A stretch of 64,000 nt of DNA from Rhizobium mesoamericanum STM3625 (lineage in GTDB: Bacteria > Pseudomonadota > Alphaproteobacteria > Rhizobiales > Rhizobiaceae), in assembly GCF_000312665.1 (NCBI RefSeq), contig NZ_HF536772.1, forward strand, positions 2,163,596 through 2,227,595, given 5' to 3'. Made by a program: the position numbers and the translations under genes. Every line of letters starts with the position of its first letter. The stretch's first letter is position 1. Under the pieces are notes generated by a model, which worked only from the letters and a program-made list of their open reading frames with translations, did not search any database and was not told the origin of the DNA. Below, one piece after another: positions 47,563 to 57,362 of this stretch.

Positions 47563-48336
47563 TCAATCCTCAAACTGCTCTGCAAGAATACGGTCGGACC
47601 ATGAGCGATCAGGATCGGAAAGAATGCGCGCCGTGGTATGTTCCGACTGGGCGATGCGAATATGAAGTACCGATTTCACTTCCGTGTTGTCGGCGACCGC
47701 GTTGACCGGGCGTTTCTCCGCCTCGAGGATATGAATATCGACGGTTACCTTGTTTGGTAGAAGCGCACCGCGCCAACGCCGCGGCCGGAACGCACTGACA
47801 GGGGTCATCGCCAGGAGGGGCGCGTCTAGCGGCAGGATCGGTCCGTGGGCGGAGAGATTATAGGCAGTCGAACCCGCAGGCGTTGCCACCATCAGGCCGT
47901 CGCAGATGAGCTCGTCGAGGCGGACGACACCGTCCACCTCGACCCTTAACTTGGCAGCCTGGTAGGATTGCCGAAATAGCGACACTTCGTTGATGGCAAG
48001 TGCGGTCGAATTCGTGCCGTCTGAATTCGCCGTCGTCATCTGCAATGGGTGAAAGGCGTTTTCAACCGCAGCACAAATGCGATCCTGCAGGTTCTCCGTT
48101 CGGTAGTCGTTCATGAGGAAGCCGACCGAGCCGCGGTTCATGCCATAGACAAGCTTCCCCGAGTTCATCGTGCTGTGCAGCGTTTGCAGCATGAAGCCAT
48201 CGCCACCAAGGGCGACGATGACGTCCGCGTCATCAGGGGGCACGTCGCCATAAATGCGAATCAGCTCTTCCCGCGCTGCCAGCGCCTCGGTCGCCGAGGA
48301 GGCAAGGAAGGAAAGCGTCTGAAATGAACGGCCCAT
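47563..48336 (-). CDS. nadK: NAD kinase
   Basis: NadK phosphorylates NAD to NADP. 257 residues. The GGDG motif (IVALGGDGFMLQTLH), NRGSVGFLMN, ALAINEVSLFRQS, and LICDGLMVATPAGSTAYNLSAHGPILP are all present. ATG 48336 is the normal rhizobial start. The upstream 944 bp contains no supported gene. Confidence 0.95.
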   Translation of the reverse strand: MGRSFQTLSFLASSATEALAAREELIRIYGDVPPDDADVIVALGGDGFMLQTLHSTMNSGKLVYGMNRGSVGFLMNDYRTENLQDRICAAVENAFHPLQMTTANSDGTNSTALAINEVSLFRQSYQAAKLRVEVDGVVRLDELICDGLMVATPAGSTAYNLSAHGPILPLDAPLLAMTPVSAFRPRRWRGALLPNKVTVDIHILEAEKRPVNAVADNTEVKSVLHIRIAQSEHTTARILSDPDRSWSDRILAEQFED

Positions 48337-49280
48337 GTAATTCCTTTGTCGTATTCAACGAACGATAACATAGTCTTGGCGTCTAGGCGCCAACAAAAGC
48401 CGATTTTGTCAAGTGCATCAGCGGCGCCGGCTGGAGCTGACGTGAGCTTGAAGAGCTTGAATGAGCCTACGGCCCAGCCCTCGGAGGGATAGGCCTTTCC
48501 AGAGCTTGCGCGCGAAGCAGGTAGCCATCGTTTTCTGCACTCCGGTAGCCTTCACTCGCTCTAGCGCGCAGACAGACTAGCCCGTTTATTGCGCCTTGCC
48601 TGGCTGTATCGGGCAAATTTCGAAAATAGCGTTGAGGCGATATTCGCGCGGCAATCGCTGAAAAAAGGCGGTCAAAATTCGTCTTACGAGCAGGTTACGT
48701 TGGGAGCCGTGGCCAGGTCGACGAGAATTCGATGAGCACTCCTGCGGGAAATCAGGCCCGAGACTCCAGCTCCCGCTTCGATGTTTTAAGCTTCTGCCAG
48801 GATCCAATGAACGCCATTTTTAGACTGGACGCCTAATTCAGTGAATTGCGGCCTAGGCTAGACCAAAAAAATCCGCCCGGCGTGCTCTTGCCTTTGAGAC
48901 ACTAGCTCCACAGAAGAAAATCACGCGTACTTCATCCCGGGCAATAAGCAGCACGTCAAGGATTGCAGGACCTTCAACAGAAAATTGCAACAACAACATC
49001 AATCTCCACGATGATGAGAAGATATTGTAACCTCTCCTTAAAATTCAATTTTTGGTCGTATGGAGTATTGCAACACTATCTTACAGGAGTCTCTCAGCCT
49101 TTCCATAAACAATGCTGGCAAGGGCGATAATGGCTTGTGGGTTGATTGCTTTCACGACACTCGGGGCTGGACGTGCTCGCTGTCGATAAAATTGCATTGA
49201 TTGCTACAGATTCTCTTTAAAGTTACACGTGTATTGTCTTTGGCGACTTGGTATCAAGCTGAGCTCAGGGATTGGCCGCC
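48337..49280. other. Long gene-free stretch
   Basis: 944 bp between nadK and the TPR gene. The left half has GC content like its surroundings; the right half (from about 48840) is clearly AT-richer. A minus-strand frame at 48586-48807 (73 residues) has no domain I can recognise and no Shine-Dalgarno. The composition change suggests an acquired or decayed segment. Confidence 0.5.
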
Positions 49281-51107
49281 GTGACACGTCGTTCGATAAT
49301 ATTGTCTGCGATATTCGTGCTCTTGATCGCTGTGGCGATCCTAATCAGAATTCAATCAACATCGGTGAACGTGACCGGGAGCGCGTTTACGTCGTGGAAC
49401 CTGCGTGAAAGCGTATTGCTTGCTAATCCTTTGCAAGGGGCAAACGGCGATCCTCTGCAGAGTGCAAGGCTCGTCCGTGCTGCGATTATCCGTTCGGATT
49501 TCGAAACTGCTGAAACATTGACACAGAACGTCCTTAAGACGGGTCACCTACCCACCCCGAACGCACGTTCCATCACGCATTTTCTCGACGCTCTCATCGA
49601 TCCGGCCGATACGCAGTTCGAGACGCAACTAAGCGGTTGGGTTCGGGAAAGCCCCGCTAGCATGGTAGCCCATTTGCTCCGCGCGAAGTTCTACTATGAC
49701 GCGGGTTGGTACCGGCGCGGTCATGGATACATCAACACGGTGAGTGAACAGGGCGTCAAAGAGTTCTCGGATGTTATGGGCAAAGGCGAGCAAGACGTCG
49801 ACCGAGCGCTTCAGATCGACGCCAGTGAACCCTATCTTCAGCTGCTACGTTTGGACATCCTGCTCGGCACCGGGTATTCGGACAAAATGGGGCGAGCCCT
49901 ACAGGAAAGCATCTCCAAGTTTCCAACCTTCTTCGCGCCCTATGATGTTGTCCTTTCCGCTCTCCAGCCCAAATGGGGTGGAAATATCGAGATCATGTTC
50001 AGCTTCGTTGACCATTTCCGGTCGACGGCCCCCGATGGCATCGCGACCAAGCTCCTCGACCTAGATGTCTATCGTTACCTCTTGAGCACGGCTTCCCTGC
50101 AATGTCAGGACGATAGTGAAAACAGTGACTACCAGCACCTCTCGGAATGTGTGCGCGAGTTCATGAAAACCAACATGACGGCCGAGCGCGAGGGCAGGGT
50201 CGTCGAAGCGCTAAGCGCTTTAGGTCAGAGAGACGACTACATTGCAACTAAAACTGTCGAGGACATACTTTCCGCCATGATTGATACGGCGGGATCGGAG
50301 ATTTACGTGGGACCAACCCTCCAGGCGGCGGCTAATGGATACAAGAGCGATACGCGCCTGCGTGAGGATAGCGACTCCCACAATCACTACATAATCGATT
50401 GCCTCGTCGCTCGAACGTGGTTGCGGCGAGGCAATCTCGATAATGCACTAAGCAAGTATCAGGAGGCGCTGCGCCACCTGCCGCTCGCGAAATTCCCGTC
50501 GACGCACGAGCAAGATGCAGCGAGCGCCGAGATCAAGGGGCAAATCGCGAAGGTCTACTCTAGGCAAGGGCGCTACCCAGAGTCTATTGACGTGGCACGA
50601 GAAGCGGTTGCGCTGGGAGGTAACTCCGAGAGCCAACTGTATGTTTGCTACGGCTATTTCCAGCAGAAGAACTACCAAGCTGCGGTCAAGGAATGCGCGG
50701 AACTCGCTAGCGATCAGGAAAACGGCATGTCCGCCCGATATTGGCGCGGGTCCGCATTTCGCGCGTTGCATGATGACGACAATGCAATCAAAGAGTTCAG
50801 CGCTGTCGCAGCGTCCAAAAATACCTGGCGAGCTTCGGCCGCGATCGGCCTGTCGATGATCTATTTCGGCCGCAACGACAACCCCAGCGCTCTCAATGTT
50901 CTCAACAAGTACGACTATTTGTACGATCTCAAATTGACAGACAGGGCCGACGTCGCCGTTGCGTTCAACAATCGATGCTATGCTTATATGGAGCTCGGCG
51001 ATCTGAAAAAGGCCTTGGACGACTGCACCTCATCACTCGCCAACGGTAACATCCCGGATGCTTATGAGAAGCAACAAGAGCTGTTGAATCGGATGGCGTC
51101 CCGGTAA
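49281..51107 (+). CDS. TPR protein with DUF4034-like region, membrane anchored
   Basis: About 608 residues. One N-terminal membrane helix (SIILSAIFVLLIAVAILI) anchors the protein. The middle (about 60-260) resembles DUF4034 (MVAHLLRAKFYYDAGWYRRGHGY, VDRALQIDASEPYLQLLRLDILLGTGY). The C-terminal half has TPR-like repeats (QIAKVYSRQGRYPESIDVAREAV, RYWRGSAFRALHDDDNAIKEFSAV, AFNNRCYAYMELGDLKKALDDC). GTG 49281 has CAGGG upstream; TTG 49272 is the alternative. The role is unknown; TPRs suggest a protein-protein scaffold at the membrane. Confidence 0.75.
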   Translation: MTRRSIILSAIFVLLIAVAILIRIQSTSVNVTGSAFTSWNLRESVLLANPLQGANGDPLQSARLVRAAIIRSDFETAETLTQNVLKTGHLPTPNARSITHFLDALIDPADTQFETQLSGWVRESPASMVAHLLRAKFYYDAGWYRRGHGYINTVSEQGVKEFSDVMGKGEQDVDRALQIDASEPYLQLLRLDILLGTGYSDKMGRALQESISKFPTFFAPYDVVLSALQPKWGGNIEIMFSFVDHFRSTAPDGIATKLLDLDVYRYLLSTASLQCQDDSENSDYQHLSECVREFMKTNMTAEREGRVVEALSALGQRDDYIATKTVEDILSAMIDTAGSEIYVGPTLQAAANGYKSDTRLREDSDSHNHYIIDCLVARTWLRRGNLDNALSKYQEALRHLPLAKFPSTHEQDAASAEIKGQIAKVYSRQGRYPESIDVAREAVALGGNSESQLYVCYGYFQQKNYQAAVKECAELASDQENGMSARYWRGSAFRALHDDDNAIKEFSAVAASKNTWRASAAIGLSMIYFGRNDNPSALNVLNKYDYLYDLKLTDRADVAVAFNNRCYAYMELGDLKKALDDCTSSLANGNIPDAYEKQQELLNRMASR

Positions 51108-51426
51108 CCGCCGAACGCAGTTCTCGACGAGGCTTTGCGGCGCAGGCTATCCCGCGAGGATTGCATCGTGATCAACGGCTCGACAAGATACAAGCGACGC
51201 CGGAAGAGCTGTGACCGTAACAGAATGATGGTTGTCGTTGTTGGCGAAGGATTACGCCATGAACGGTGCCACTGCCGCGCAGCTTTAATATTTCTCCGCA
51301 AAGGTATCCGCGTGCCCGCTCTGCAGACGTGGGGGGGTCGGGTAAGGGGGCCAGCCAACAACGGAAGCCGGGAGCGGGCGACTGCTCCCGGCGCCGTGCC
51401 CGCCAGGGGGAAAAAGCCCCGCCGGG
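51108..51426. other. Gene-free stretch with a 9 bp inverted repeat
   Basis: 319 bp without a supported gene. A perfect GCCGGGAGC / GCTCCCGGC repeat (51367-51375 and 51384-51392) has no U-tract. The frame at 51135-51536 is Arg-rich and antisense to the DUF982 gene, so I do not call it. Confidence 0.45.
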
Positions 51427-51729
51427 CTACAAGCCTCGATGAACAGTTGGTGAAGAGTGATGGCTGCCCGGTCGCATGTTATTTCGAACCGCGAGACCGG
51501 CCTCTAGACATGCCGCAAGGAAGAGTTCCTTGCTGACTGCGGGAGACGTCTGGCGATTCAGGGCCTTTCGACAGCTAATGACCGCTGCATCGTGATAGGC
51601 TCCGCGGGGGGAGGGCCATTCATTTTCGAGGAAGTCCAACGTGTCGTGGACACTCTGAAAAGACTTTTCGGCGCCATTCTGTAGTCGTACGTAAACAGGG
51701 ATGTTCCAAAGGACATCTGCTGTCGCCAT
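51427..51729 (-). CDS. DUF982-family protein
   Basis: 100 residues. The DUF982 pattern is seen in WNIPVYVRLQNGAEKSFQSVHDTLDFLENEWPSPRGAYHDAAVISCRKALNRQTSPAVSKELFLAACLEAG. The family is abundant in rhizobia and has no known function. The Shine-Dalgarno AGGAGG lies just upstream on the minus strand. A related but divergent copy lies on the island at 58879-59136. Confidence 0.85.
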   Translation of the reverse strand: MATADVLWNIPVYVRLQNGAEKSFQSVHDTLDFLENEWPSPRGAYHDAAVISCRKALNRQTSPAVSKELFLAACLEAGLAVRNNMRPGSHHSSPTVHRGL

Positions 51730-52036
51730 TTTTTCCTCCTTTTCCTACAACGACAACGTAACAAAGATCTAATATTCGGTACACGCCAGCTCAAGTGGCG
51801 GCGCGCCGGAAATCTCCAAAAACAAGGGGGGACGAGCGATCCAAGGAGGCCTTGACGCGGGAACGAAAGGGAAGGCCACGGCGGGCTGCAACGTGGTGTC
51901 GCATAGGGCGAGAGCTTCCCTTTTTGTCCTGCCCCAGCTAACTGAAAACTGAACAAGAAGCCAGGGGTTCAACTGCAGCCGTTCATCGGAGGTTAATGCC
52001 GATTAACCCAGACTCACAGGTTGAAAGGATGTTCCG
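51730..52036. other. Gene-free stretch between DUF982 and an exported protein gene
   Basis: 307 bp. Minus-strand frames here (51558-51956, 51769-51972) overlap the DUF982 gene or lack protein-like composition. The region must hold the divergent promoters, which I cannot place with confidence. Confidence 0.45.
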
Positions 52037-52366
52037 ATGATGAATAAGCTCTTGCCCGCAGTCGCCGCCATGGTCCTGGCTGGATTTTTCGCCCTGCCGC
52101 TTAACGCTGCGCCGATCGTGCCAAAGACAATCCCGATGCATGCCACCGACGTTGAGCAGGTCAAACACCGCGGCCACGGTAATGGATATGCGTATGGCCA
52201 CTGGAAAGACCGGGGGTACGCTTACCGCGACTGCCGGTACTACGGCTCGTGCTATCGTCCGCGGTACTATGGATATCCGAGGTACTACGGCTATCCACGA
52301 TACGGCTATCGCGACTATTACCCCTATCAACGCAGATCAGGTGTGAATCTGTACTTTAACTTCTAG
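52037..52366 (+). CDS. Exported Tyr/Gly/Arg-rich protein
   Basis: 109 residues. A signal peptide (LLPAVAAMVLAGFFALPLNAA/P) is followed by a short linker with HRGHGNGYAYGHWKDRG. A tail rich in Tyr, Arg, Pro and Gly then contains near repeats of RYYGYP. A low-complexity surface or matrix protein is likely; similar small rhizobial proteins exist without known function. GGATG precedes the ATG at a usable spacing. Confidence 0.7.
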   Translation: MMNKLLPAVAAMVLAGFFALPLNAAPIVPKTIPMHATDVEQVKHRGHGNGYAYGHWKDRGYAYRDCRYYGSCYRPRYYGYPRYYGYPRYGYRDYYPYQRRSGVNLYFNF

Positions 52367-52415
52367 TCGCCGGTGCCAGGGGTGCCAGCCTAGGCGTCCT
52401 GCCAGTAGGCTGAAA

Positions 52416-52446
52416 CCGTCGGCACATTGCCGGCGGCTTTTCTTTT
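52416..52446 (+). terminator. Intrinsic terminator of the Tyr-rich protein gene
   Basis: A CCGTCGGCA / TGCCGGCGG stem with a 3 nt loop is followed by CTTTTCTTTT, 50 bp past the stop. Confidence 0.7.
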
Positions 52447-52621
52447 GACCCGTAAGCGTGGGCCAAAAGGCGCTTGGGCCCGATAATTGATGGCCCCTCG
52501 GCAGCTTCGCGCCCCATCGCGGCCGTTGAGTACCCGGCGGCTCCCCACCTGAAAACCGACGTCCGCCACCAACGCTGGTAATGCAGGGGATGAGTTTCAG
52601 GAGTACTCAGTCAACGGCGGC

Positions 52622-53206
52622 CTATGAAGAAGTCACAACAATAGCGGTTGAAATTTCTTTGCCTTCACGGCGGTAACTGTGCGGAACGCTAGAGTCGAAA
52701 TATACGGCGTCCCCCGCATCCAGCGCGGCCTCCTTGCCATCCACGTTGACTATAAGCCGACCGGCCAGCACGTAGATGAATTCAGCGCTGCCATGTTGAT
52801 GCGGCTCGGAGGGCGGTGAATCGACCGGGAACTCGGCGTAGAAAGCCTCCATGCGGCGATCAGAAGCGGGATAGTCCAGGCTTTCGAAGAGAAAGGCCGG
52901 GTGCTTTTCGCCCGGCGGGCTAGGAAGTTTGAGACGCTGCTGTTTTCGGACGATCGCGACGAGCGGCTCCTCCTTGTCGGCATTGAAGAAATGATCGAGG
53001 CCGACGCCGAAAACCATGGCGATCCGAAGCAGCGTGGGCAGGGTTGGAAACATCTGCCCGCGCTCGATCTTCGAGAGCATCGCAGGCGAGAGACCTGTGT
53101 GCCCCGCCAACTGCACCAGCCCCAGCTTCTTTTTCAGTCGCAAAGCCTTGATCCGAGGGCCGATCGCGTAGCGCTGGAGTTCATTAGACAGCGTGTCGGA
53201 GAGCAA
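52622..53206 (-). CDS. XRE-family regulator with C-terminal cupin sensor
   Basis: 194 residues. The HTH is at residues 18-70 (IKALRLKKKLGLVQLAGHTGLSPAMLSKIERGQMFPTLPTLLRIAMVFGV), and the cupin_2 domain is at about 115-190 (PHQHGSAEFIYVLAGRLIVNVDGKEAALDAGDAVYFDSSVPHSYR). Such proteins sense small molecules and often control a divergent operon. Here that would be the fasciclin-DUF378-TspO operon, 162 bp away. Confidence 0.9.
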   Translation of the reverse strand: MLSDTLSNELQRYAIGPRIKALRLKKKLGLVQLAGHTGLSPAMLSKIERGQMFPTLPTLLRIAMVFGVGLDHFFNADKEEPLVAIVRKQQRLKLPSPPGEKHPAFLFESLDYPASDRRMEAFYAEFPVDSPPSEPHQHGSAEFIYVLAGRLIVNVDGKEAALDAGDAVYFDSSVPHSYRREGKEISTAIVVTSS

Positions 53207-53368
53207 GTCGCAAACTCCTTTTCATCTCGGGAAAATATCACAACGACGATTGTCTTGACAAGAGAATACTCTTTCAGCTCACGATAATTTGACTGGAAAG
53301 AAAAATGGTTTTCCTGAAATGAAATGCATGGCGTGCGTCTCGCACCCGTCATCAAGAGGAGAAATGCC

Positions 53369-53854
53369 ATGAAGTTGAAAAGCCTTTTGTTCGCTGCAGC
53401 GATCACCCTTGGCAGCAGCGTCAGCGCGTTCGCCGCGGAGAAAGATGTCGTCGATACCGCCTTGGAGGCGGGTCAATTCAAGACGCTGTGTGCCGCGCTC
53501 GAAGCGGCGGGCCTGGCCGCCACTCTTAAAGGGACGGGTCCGTTCACGATCTTTGCTCCGACCGATGAAGCCTTCGCCAAGTTGCCCTCCGGTACCGTTG
53601 AAAACCTGCTGAAGCCGGAGAACAAGCAAAAGCTCACTGAGATCCTCACCTACCATGTGATCGCAGGGAAGTTGATGGCTGCGGACGTGGCGGGTATCGA
53701 TGAAGCGAAGTCGGTAAATGGCAAATTGATCGACATCGAAGTCGATGGCTCAACCGTCAAGGTCAACGACGCCGCCGTCACCGCTGACGACATTGCTGCC
53801 TCAAACGGGGTCATCCATGTCATCGACAAGGTGATCATGCCTCCGGAAGGCTGA
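53369..53854 (+). CDS. Secreted fasciclin-domain protein
   Basis: 161 residues with a signal peptide ([19 protein letters not shown]) and a single FAS1 domain. The H1 box is [19 protein letters not shown], followed by [19 protein letters not shown], and the H2-like end is [15 protein letters not shown]. Bacterial FAS1 proteins mediate adhesion or matrix contact; in rhizobia homologues (Nex18-like) have been linked to symbiosis. The start at 53369 is preceded by AGAGGAGA. Confidence 0.9.
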   Translation: MKLKSLLFAAAITLGSSVSAFAAEKDVVDTALEAGQFKTLCAALEAAGLAATLKGTGPFTIFAPTDEAFAKLPSGTVENLLKPENKQKLTEILTYHVIAGKLMAADVAGIDEAKSVNGKLIDIEVDGSTVKVNDAAVTADDIAASNGVIHVIDKVIMPPEG

Positions 53855-53883
53855 CCGCTCATCCCTCGACCTGGAGAATAACC

Positions 53884-54108
53884 ATGAAGTTTATCAACGT
53901 TTTCACGCTCATTCTCGTAATCGTAGGCGGGCTGAACTGGGGCCTGGTCGGACTATTTGGCCTTGACCTCGTGGCCGCCATCTTCGGGGCTGGCTCGGGG
54001 CTCGCCCGGATCGTGTACATCCTGGTAGGGCTATCGGCGGCCTGGCAGATCATCCCCCCGTTTTCTGCAGTGGGCTCCGGCGAGTTCGCTGCTGGCCAAA
54101 ACCGATAG
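53884..54108 (+). CDS. DUF378-family membrane protein
   Basis: 74 residues with two membrane helices. The DUF378 signature VGGLNWGLVGLFGLDLVAAIFG is clear, followed by IVYILVGLSAAW. Function unknown. It lies 29 bp after the fasciclin gene in the same operon. Confidence 0.88.
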   Translation: MKFINVFTLILVIVGGLNWGLVGLFGLDLVAAIFGAGSGLARIVYILVGLSAAWQIIPPFSAVGSGEFAAGQNR

Positions 54109-54162
54109 GACCTTCGGAGGGACCCGTTTGCCTCGTCGGCGGTTCCCTCCGTCTTGTGCCGG

Positions 54163-54651
54163 ATGGACATGCATTCCTTCCCCGTGCTGGTCGCCTTTGA
54201 GGTCGCAAGCTTCGCTGCGGCGGCTACCGGCGTGATCTTTAGGCCAGGCGACTGGTACAAGCAGCTCGAAAAGCCAAGATGGCGCCCGCCCGATTGGCTG
54301 TTCGCCCCGGTCTGGACGGTTCTCTATGCATCGATTGGACTGTCGGGCTGGCTCTTATGGCTAGAGGCTGGCGTTGCAGCACTGCCTCTCAGTGTCTATG
54401 TAGTCCAACTTCTACTCAATGCTGCGTGGACGCCGATTTTTTTTGGACTTCACCGCCCCGGGCTGGCTGTGGTGGAGATCATAGTGCTTTGGGCTTCGAT
54501 CCTGGCGACGATTATAATGTTTCACCCCGTGAATGCGGCTGCTGCCTTGCTGCTTGTTCCTTACCTGGCGTGGGTGACTTTCGCGGCGGCACTTAACTTG
54601 TCCATCTGGCTACGCAACGGTTCGAAAACACTGTCGCGGGGCGCCCGATGA
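54163..54651 (+). CDS. TspO/MBR-family protein
   Basis: About 162 residues with five membrane helices. The family motifs W-Y-x-x-L-x-K-P-x-W-x-P-P (WYKQLEKPRWRPPDWLFAPVWTVLY) and LLLNAAWTPIFFGLHRP are present. In S. meliloti a TspO responds to stress and nutrients. TspO binds porphyrins in other bacteria. ATG 54163 or 54169 are both possible; no strong Shine-Dalgarno is seen. The stop overlaps the next start by 4 bp. Confidence 0.88.
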   Translation: MDMHSFPVLVAFEVASFAAAATGVIFRPGDWYKQLEKPRWRPPDWLFAPVWTVLYASIGLSGWLLWLEAGVAALPLSVYVVQLLLNAAWTPIFFGLHRPGLAVVEIIVLWASILATIIMFHPVNAAAALLLVPYLAWVTFAAALNLSIWLRNGSKTLSRGAR

Positions 54652-55157
54652 GATTCCGGTGGGTCGTCGTGAATGATCGGATGCAGCAAGGCTACCGATA
54701 CGCTCTCGTTGCGCCAATTGGCCGTGAATTTCATCCCGATTTCCAGCCAGACTTAACACCCGCCGAGATGCTCGCGCTTGGCGTGTTCGGCGGCAAGTAC
54801 ATGACCGATTGTCGCGACGAATTCCCCAACAGTTGGTTTGCAGAGGCCCGGCTGTCGTCGCTGCGAAAAGATCCGTCAATTAACTGCTTCGGTGTCGACG
54901 CCAGCCAACCGCTCAGCGTCTGGCGAGCCAAGGGATGGATACATCCCGACGATCCGCGTGGCTGGTTCCAGTGGTACTGCCGCTACCACCAAGGTCGTCG
55001 CATGCCCGGCGAAGACAAGCGACAGATCGCCCGTTGGAAAGCTATTCGCCGCCATATCGCTCAGCTTCGCCGAGCCTGCGAGCCTGGGGACTGCTGGTGC
55101 CGGCCGCGTCAACGCCAGGCCCTGCTGCATTGGGCATATGACAGCCGTTCTATTTAA
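54648..55157 (+). CDS. Hypothetical Trp/Cys-containing protein coupled to TspO
   Basis: 169 residues, soluble and basic, with many Trp and Arg: FHPDFQPDLTPAEMLALGVFGGKYMTDCRDEFPNSWF and a C-terminal ACEPGDCWCRPRQRQALLHWAYD. Similar proteins occur in proteobacteria and fungi without known function. ATGA overlap with the TspO stop implies translational coupling. Confidence 0.75.
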   Translation: MRFRWVVVNDRMQQGYRYALVAPIGREFHPDFQPDLTPAEMLALGVFGGKYMTDCRDEFPNSWFAEARLSSLRKDPSINCFGVDASQPLSVWRAKGWIHPDDPRGWFQWYCRYHQGRRMPGEDKRQIARWKAIRRHIAQLRRACEPGDCWCRPRQRQALLHWAYDSRSI

Positions 55158-55522
55158 CTATTATACTGATGCTGTGCTGAAAAACGTCCGGTATCTTGCT
55201 TGCGAGGCTAGAAGCTGCCGGGCAGCACACGGCCAAATAGCTGCCATCGATGGATATCGCGGGCGGCGGCTCGGTGGGCCGGGGCGGGCTCACATGCGCT
55301 TGTCGGGCGATCTCGCAAAGCGGACAACCCCGTCGAGGAAAACGCGGAGACCAATGAGCGAAATTTTGTGGCGGGATCATCGCGCATAGCCGGAAATATG
55401 TCACTGAGAGCGCGCGGTCGAAAGCCAAGGGTATCCAGGCACCAATCGATTCTTGCCTAAAAGCACCCACCGGGCGCTCTTAATTTAGCATTTTCTGCAA
55501 ACACCGATTTTCTTGAGGATTT
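55158..55522. other. Gene-free stretch before tRNA-Thr
   Basis: 365 bp with only a Pro/Ser/Cys-rich minus-strand frame (55150-55470) that looks like noise. I see no further feature. Confidence 0.45.
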
Positions 55523-55598
<76 letters not shown>

Positions 55599-55826
55599 GA
55601 TGCCAGCCAACTACCAGATTCTGCGCTCCTGTAAAGAAGAAATCGGCGCGATCCTGATTTCATTGGTGTGGCATTTGCATCGGAGCTTGCGTTGCATGGG
55701 GTCGCAGGTCCAACGCGCATACCTTTTTCTGTCCGTCTTCCGCATATTCGCTTGCAGGGCCTCTCGTCACGCGCAGGGTTGCTCCGGGAACAGCAACCGG
55801 GCGGAACTAGATGTCACGGACGATCT

Positions 55827-55982
55827 CTATTGCATAGGCGTTGGAATGGGGCGTTCAGGCGCGGGCGCGAGCGGAGCTGGCTCGTGCATTGGTTGCGACT
55901 TGTCGATCCAAGCGATGCTGAGAACGATGGCGACGAATACGCTAATGAAGAGAATGCCGACAATGAGGGAGCGGATGGCCAT
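55827..55982 (-). CDS. Small single-pass membrane protein
   Basis: 51 residues: one membrane helix (SLIVGILFISVFVAIVLSIAWI) followed by a Pro-rich tail (HEPAPLAPAPERPIPTPMQ). GAGGAACG precedes the ATG on the minus strand. Function unknown. Confidence 0.6.
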   Translation of the reverse strand: MAIRSLIVGILFISVFVAIVLSIAWIDKSQPMHEPAPLAPAPERPIPTPMQ

Positions 55983-56265
55983 ATGGTTACGTTCCTCCTG
56001 TTCGAGTGCGAAAATACAGAAAACGGCAGAGTCCAAACCGAAGGTAATTAGGTTACCCTAATCATCAGTAACGGTTTGCTGCCGTCCTCCTTGCCCTGAG
56101 CGTGAGGCGGCGCATCGCCGCCATGGTTATGGGAGCACCCCAGACATGCTTCCAGACGATCTCTTCACAAAACTGCTGCATGCAAGCAACCGGCAACAGC
56201 GCGCCGATCGAGGGACGAAGCGGATCGAGGTATTCCCTGTTGCCGCGAACCGTCCCCGGGTCCCC

Positions 56266-57156
56266 TTAGGCCCTTAGATGCAGTCTTGCTGCATAGAGAG
56301 CGATCGCTGCGGCATTAGACACATTTAGCGACTTGATGGCGCCCGGCATGTCAAGCCTCGCGAGTGCACTAACGGTTTCGCGTGTCTTCTGCCGCAGTCC
56401 CTTGCCCTCGGAGCCCAACACCAGCGCCACCTTGTCACCTGAGATCGTGCCTTCGAGCGGGGCGGGACCTTCCGAATCGAGGCCTATCGTGAAAAAGCCG
56501 AGCTTGTGTAGCTCGCCAATCGCGTCCGCAAGGTTCGTAATCTGGATATAGGGGATAAGTTCAAGTGCGCCGGAGGCAGACTTCGCCAGCACGCCGGATT
56601 CGGTCGGGCTGTGACGCTGCGTGGTGATGACAGCACCGGCATTAAAGGCCACGGCGGAACGCATGATGGCGCCGACGTTGTGCGGATCGGTCACTTGGTC
56701 GAGCACGAGAAGCAGCGGACTGTCCTTCAGTGCTTCTAGCCGGCGGACGGGCAGGGGCCTCGTTTCCAACATGACGCCCTGATGGATCGCATCCGGGCCG
56801 AGAACCCTGTCGATCTCGTGTGGAGCAACGATTTCGACCGGAATGCCGAGCGCGTCGGCATCGACCTCCAGACGGGCGAGCGCGTTCTGTGTCGCCGACA
56901 ACCTGACGTTCCTGCGCTCCTTATTGTCGAGTGCGGCGCGAACTGTATGCAAGCCGTAAAGATAGACCTGTTCGGGCGCCAGTGTAGGAGGCTTCCAATC
57001 CTCGGCGCCGCGCCGGCGCTTCTTCAGCGGCGGTGTTGGGATCTCGCCGCGCTCCCGCTTGCTATCGCGATGCGCGCGGCGCAGGGTTGCGTAATGTGTG
57101 TCCTTGGCGGACTTGTCGTTGGTGGGCTTGCCACCGCTTTTGTTATCTTTGCTCAT
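56266..57156 (-). CDS. rlmB: 23S rRNA (guanosine-2'-O-)-methyltransferase RlmB
   Basis: 296 residues of the SPOUT/TrmH class. A basic N-terminal extension (about 50 residues) precedes the substrate-binding domain (EQVYLYGLHTVRAALDN). The SPOUT fold carries LLVLDQVTDPHNVGAIMRSA, LVLGSEGKGLR and LDMPGAIKSLNVSNAAAIALY. RlmB methylates G2251 of 23S rRNA in the P-loop region. Confidence 0.93.
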   Translation of the reverse strand: MSKDNKSGGKPTNDKSAKDTHYATLRRAHRDSKRERGEIPTPPLKKRRRGAEDWKPPTLAPEQVYLYGLHTVRAALDNKERRNVRLSATQNALARLEVDADALGIPVEIVAPHEIDRVLGPDAIHQGVMLETRPLPVRRLEALKDSPLLLVLDQVTDPHNVGAIMRSAVAFNAGAVITTQRHSPTESGVLAKSASGALELIPYIQITNLADAIGELHKLGFFTIGLDSEGPAPLEGTISGDKVALVLGSEGKGLRQKTRETVSALARLDMPGAIKSLNVSNAAAIALYAARLHLRA

Positions 57157-57259
57157 GCGGCTTTATAGCGAGGGCACTTCTTTCCGCATAGGATTTCTTT
57201 CAGGAGGGCGGCTTTCCGCGATCGATGAAATTTTTCACATTTTTTCCATCGTCATCGTG

Positions 57260-57288
57260 TTGACATGCGGAAATCGTCCAGTCATATA
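57260..57288 (+). promoter_or_regulatory. Promoter of the tRNA-Tyr/tRNA-Gly unit
   Basis: TTGACA (57260-57265) and CATATA (57283-57288) have 17 bp spacing, a strong rhizobial sigma-70 match. It lies about 75 bp before tRNA-Tyr. Confidence 0.75.
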
Positions 57289-57362
57289 CGCGGCGCAGAC
57301 CGAGGGGCGGCAACGCTTCGAAAGTCTGACGAGCTTGGTCTCACGATCCGGACGAAAAGACT

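Noticed and set aside
51135..51536. 133-residue Arg-rich plus-strand frame
   Set aside because: Overlaps the DUF982 gene, no Shine-Dalgarno, composition not protein-like.
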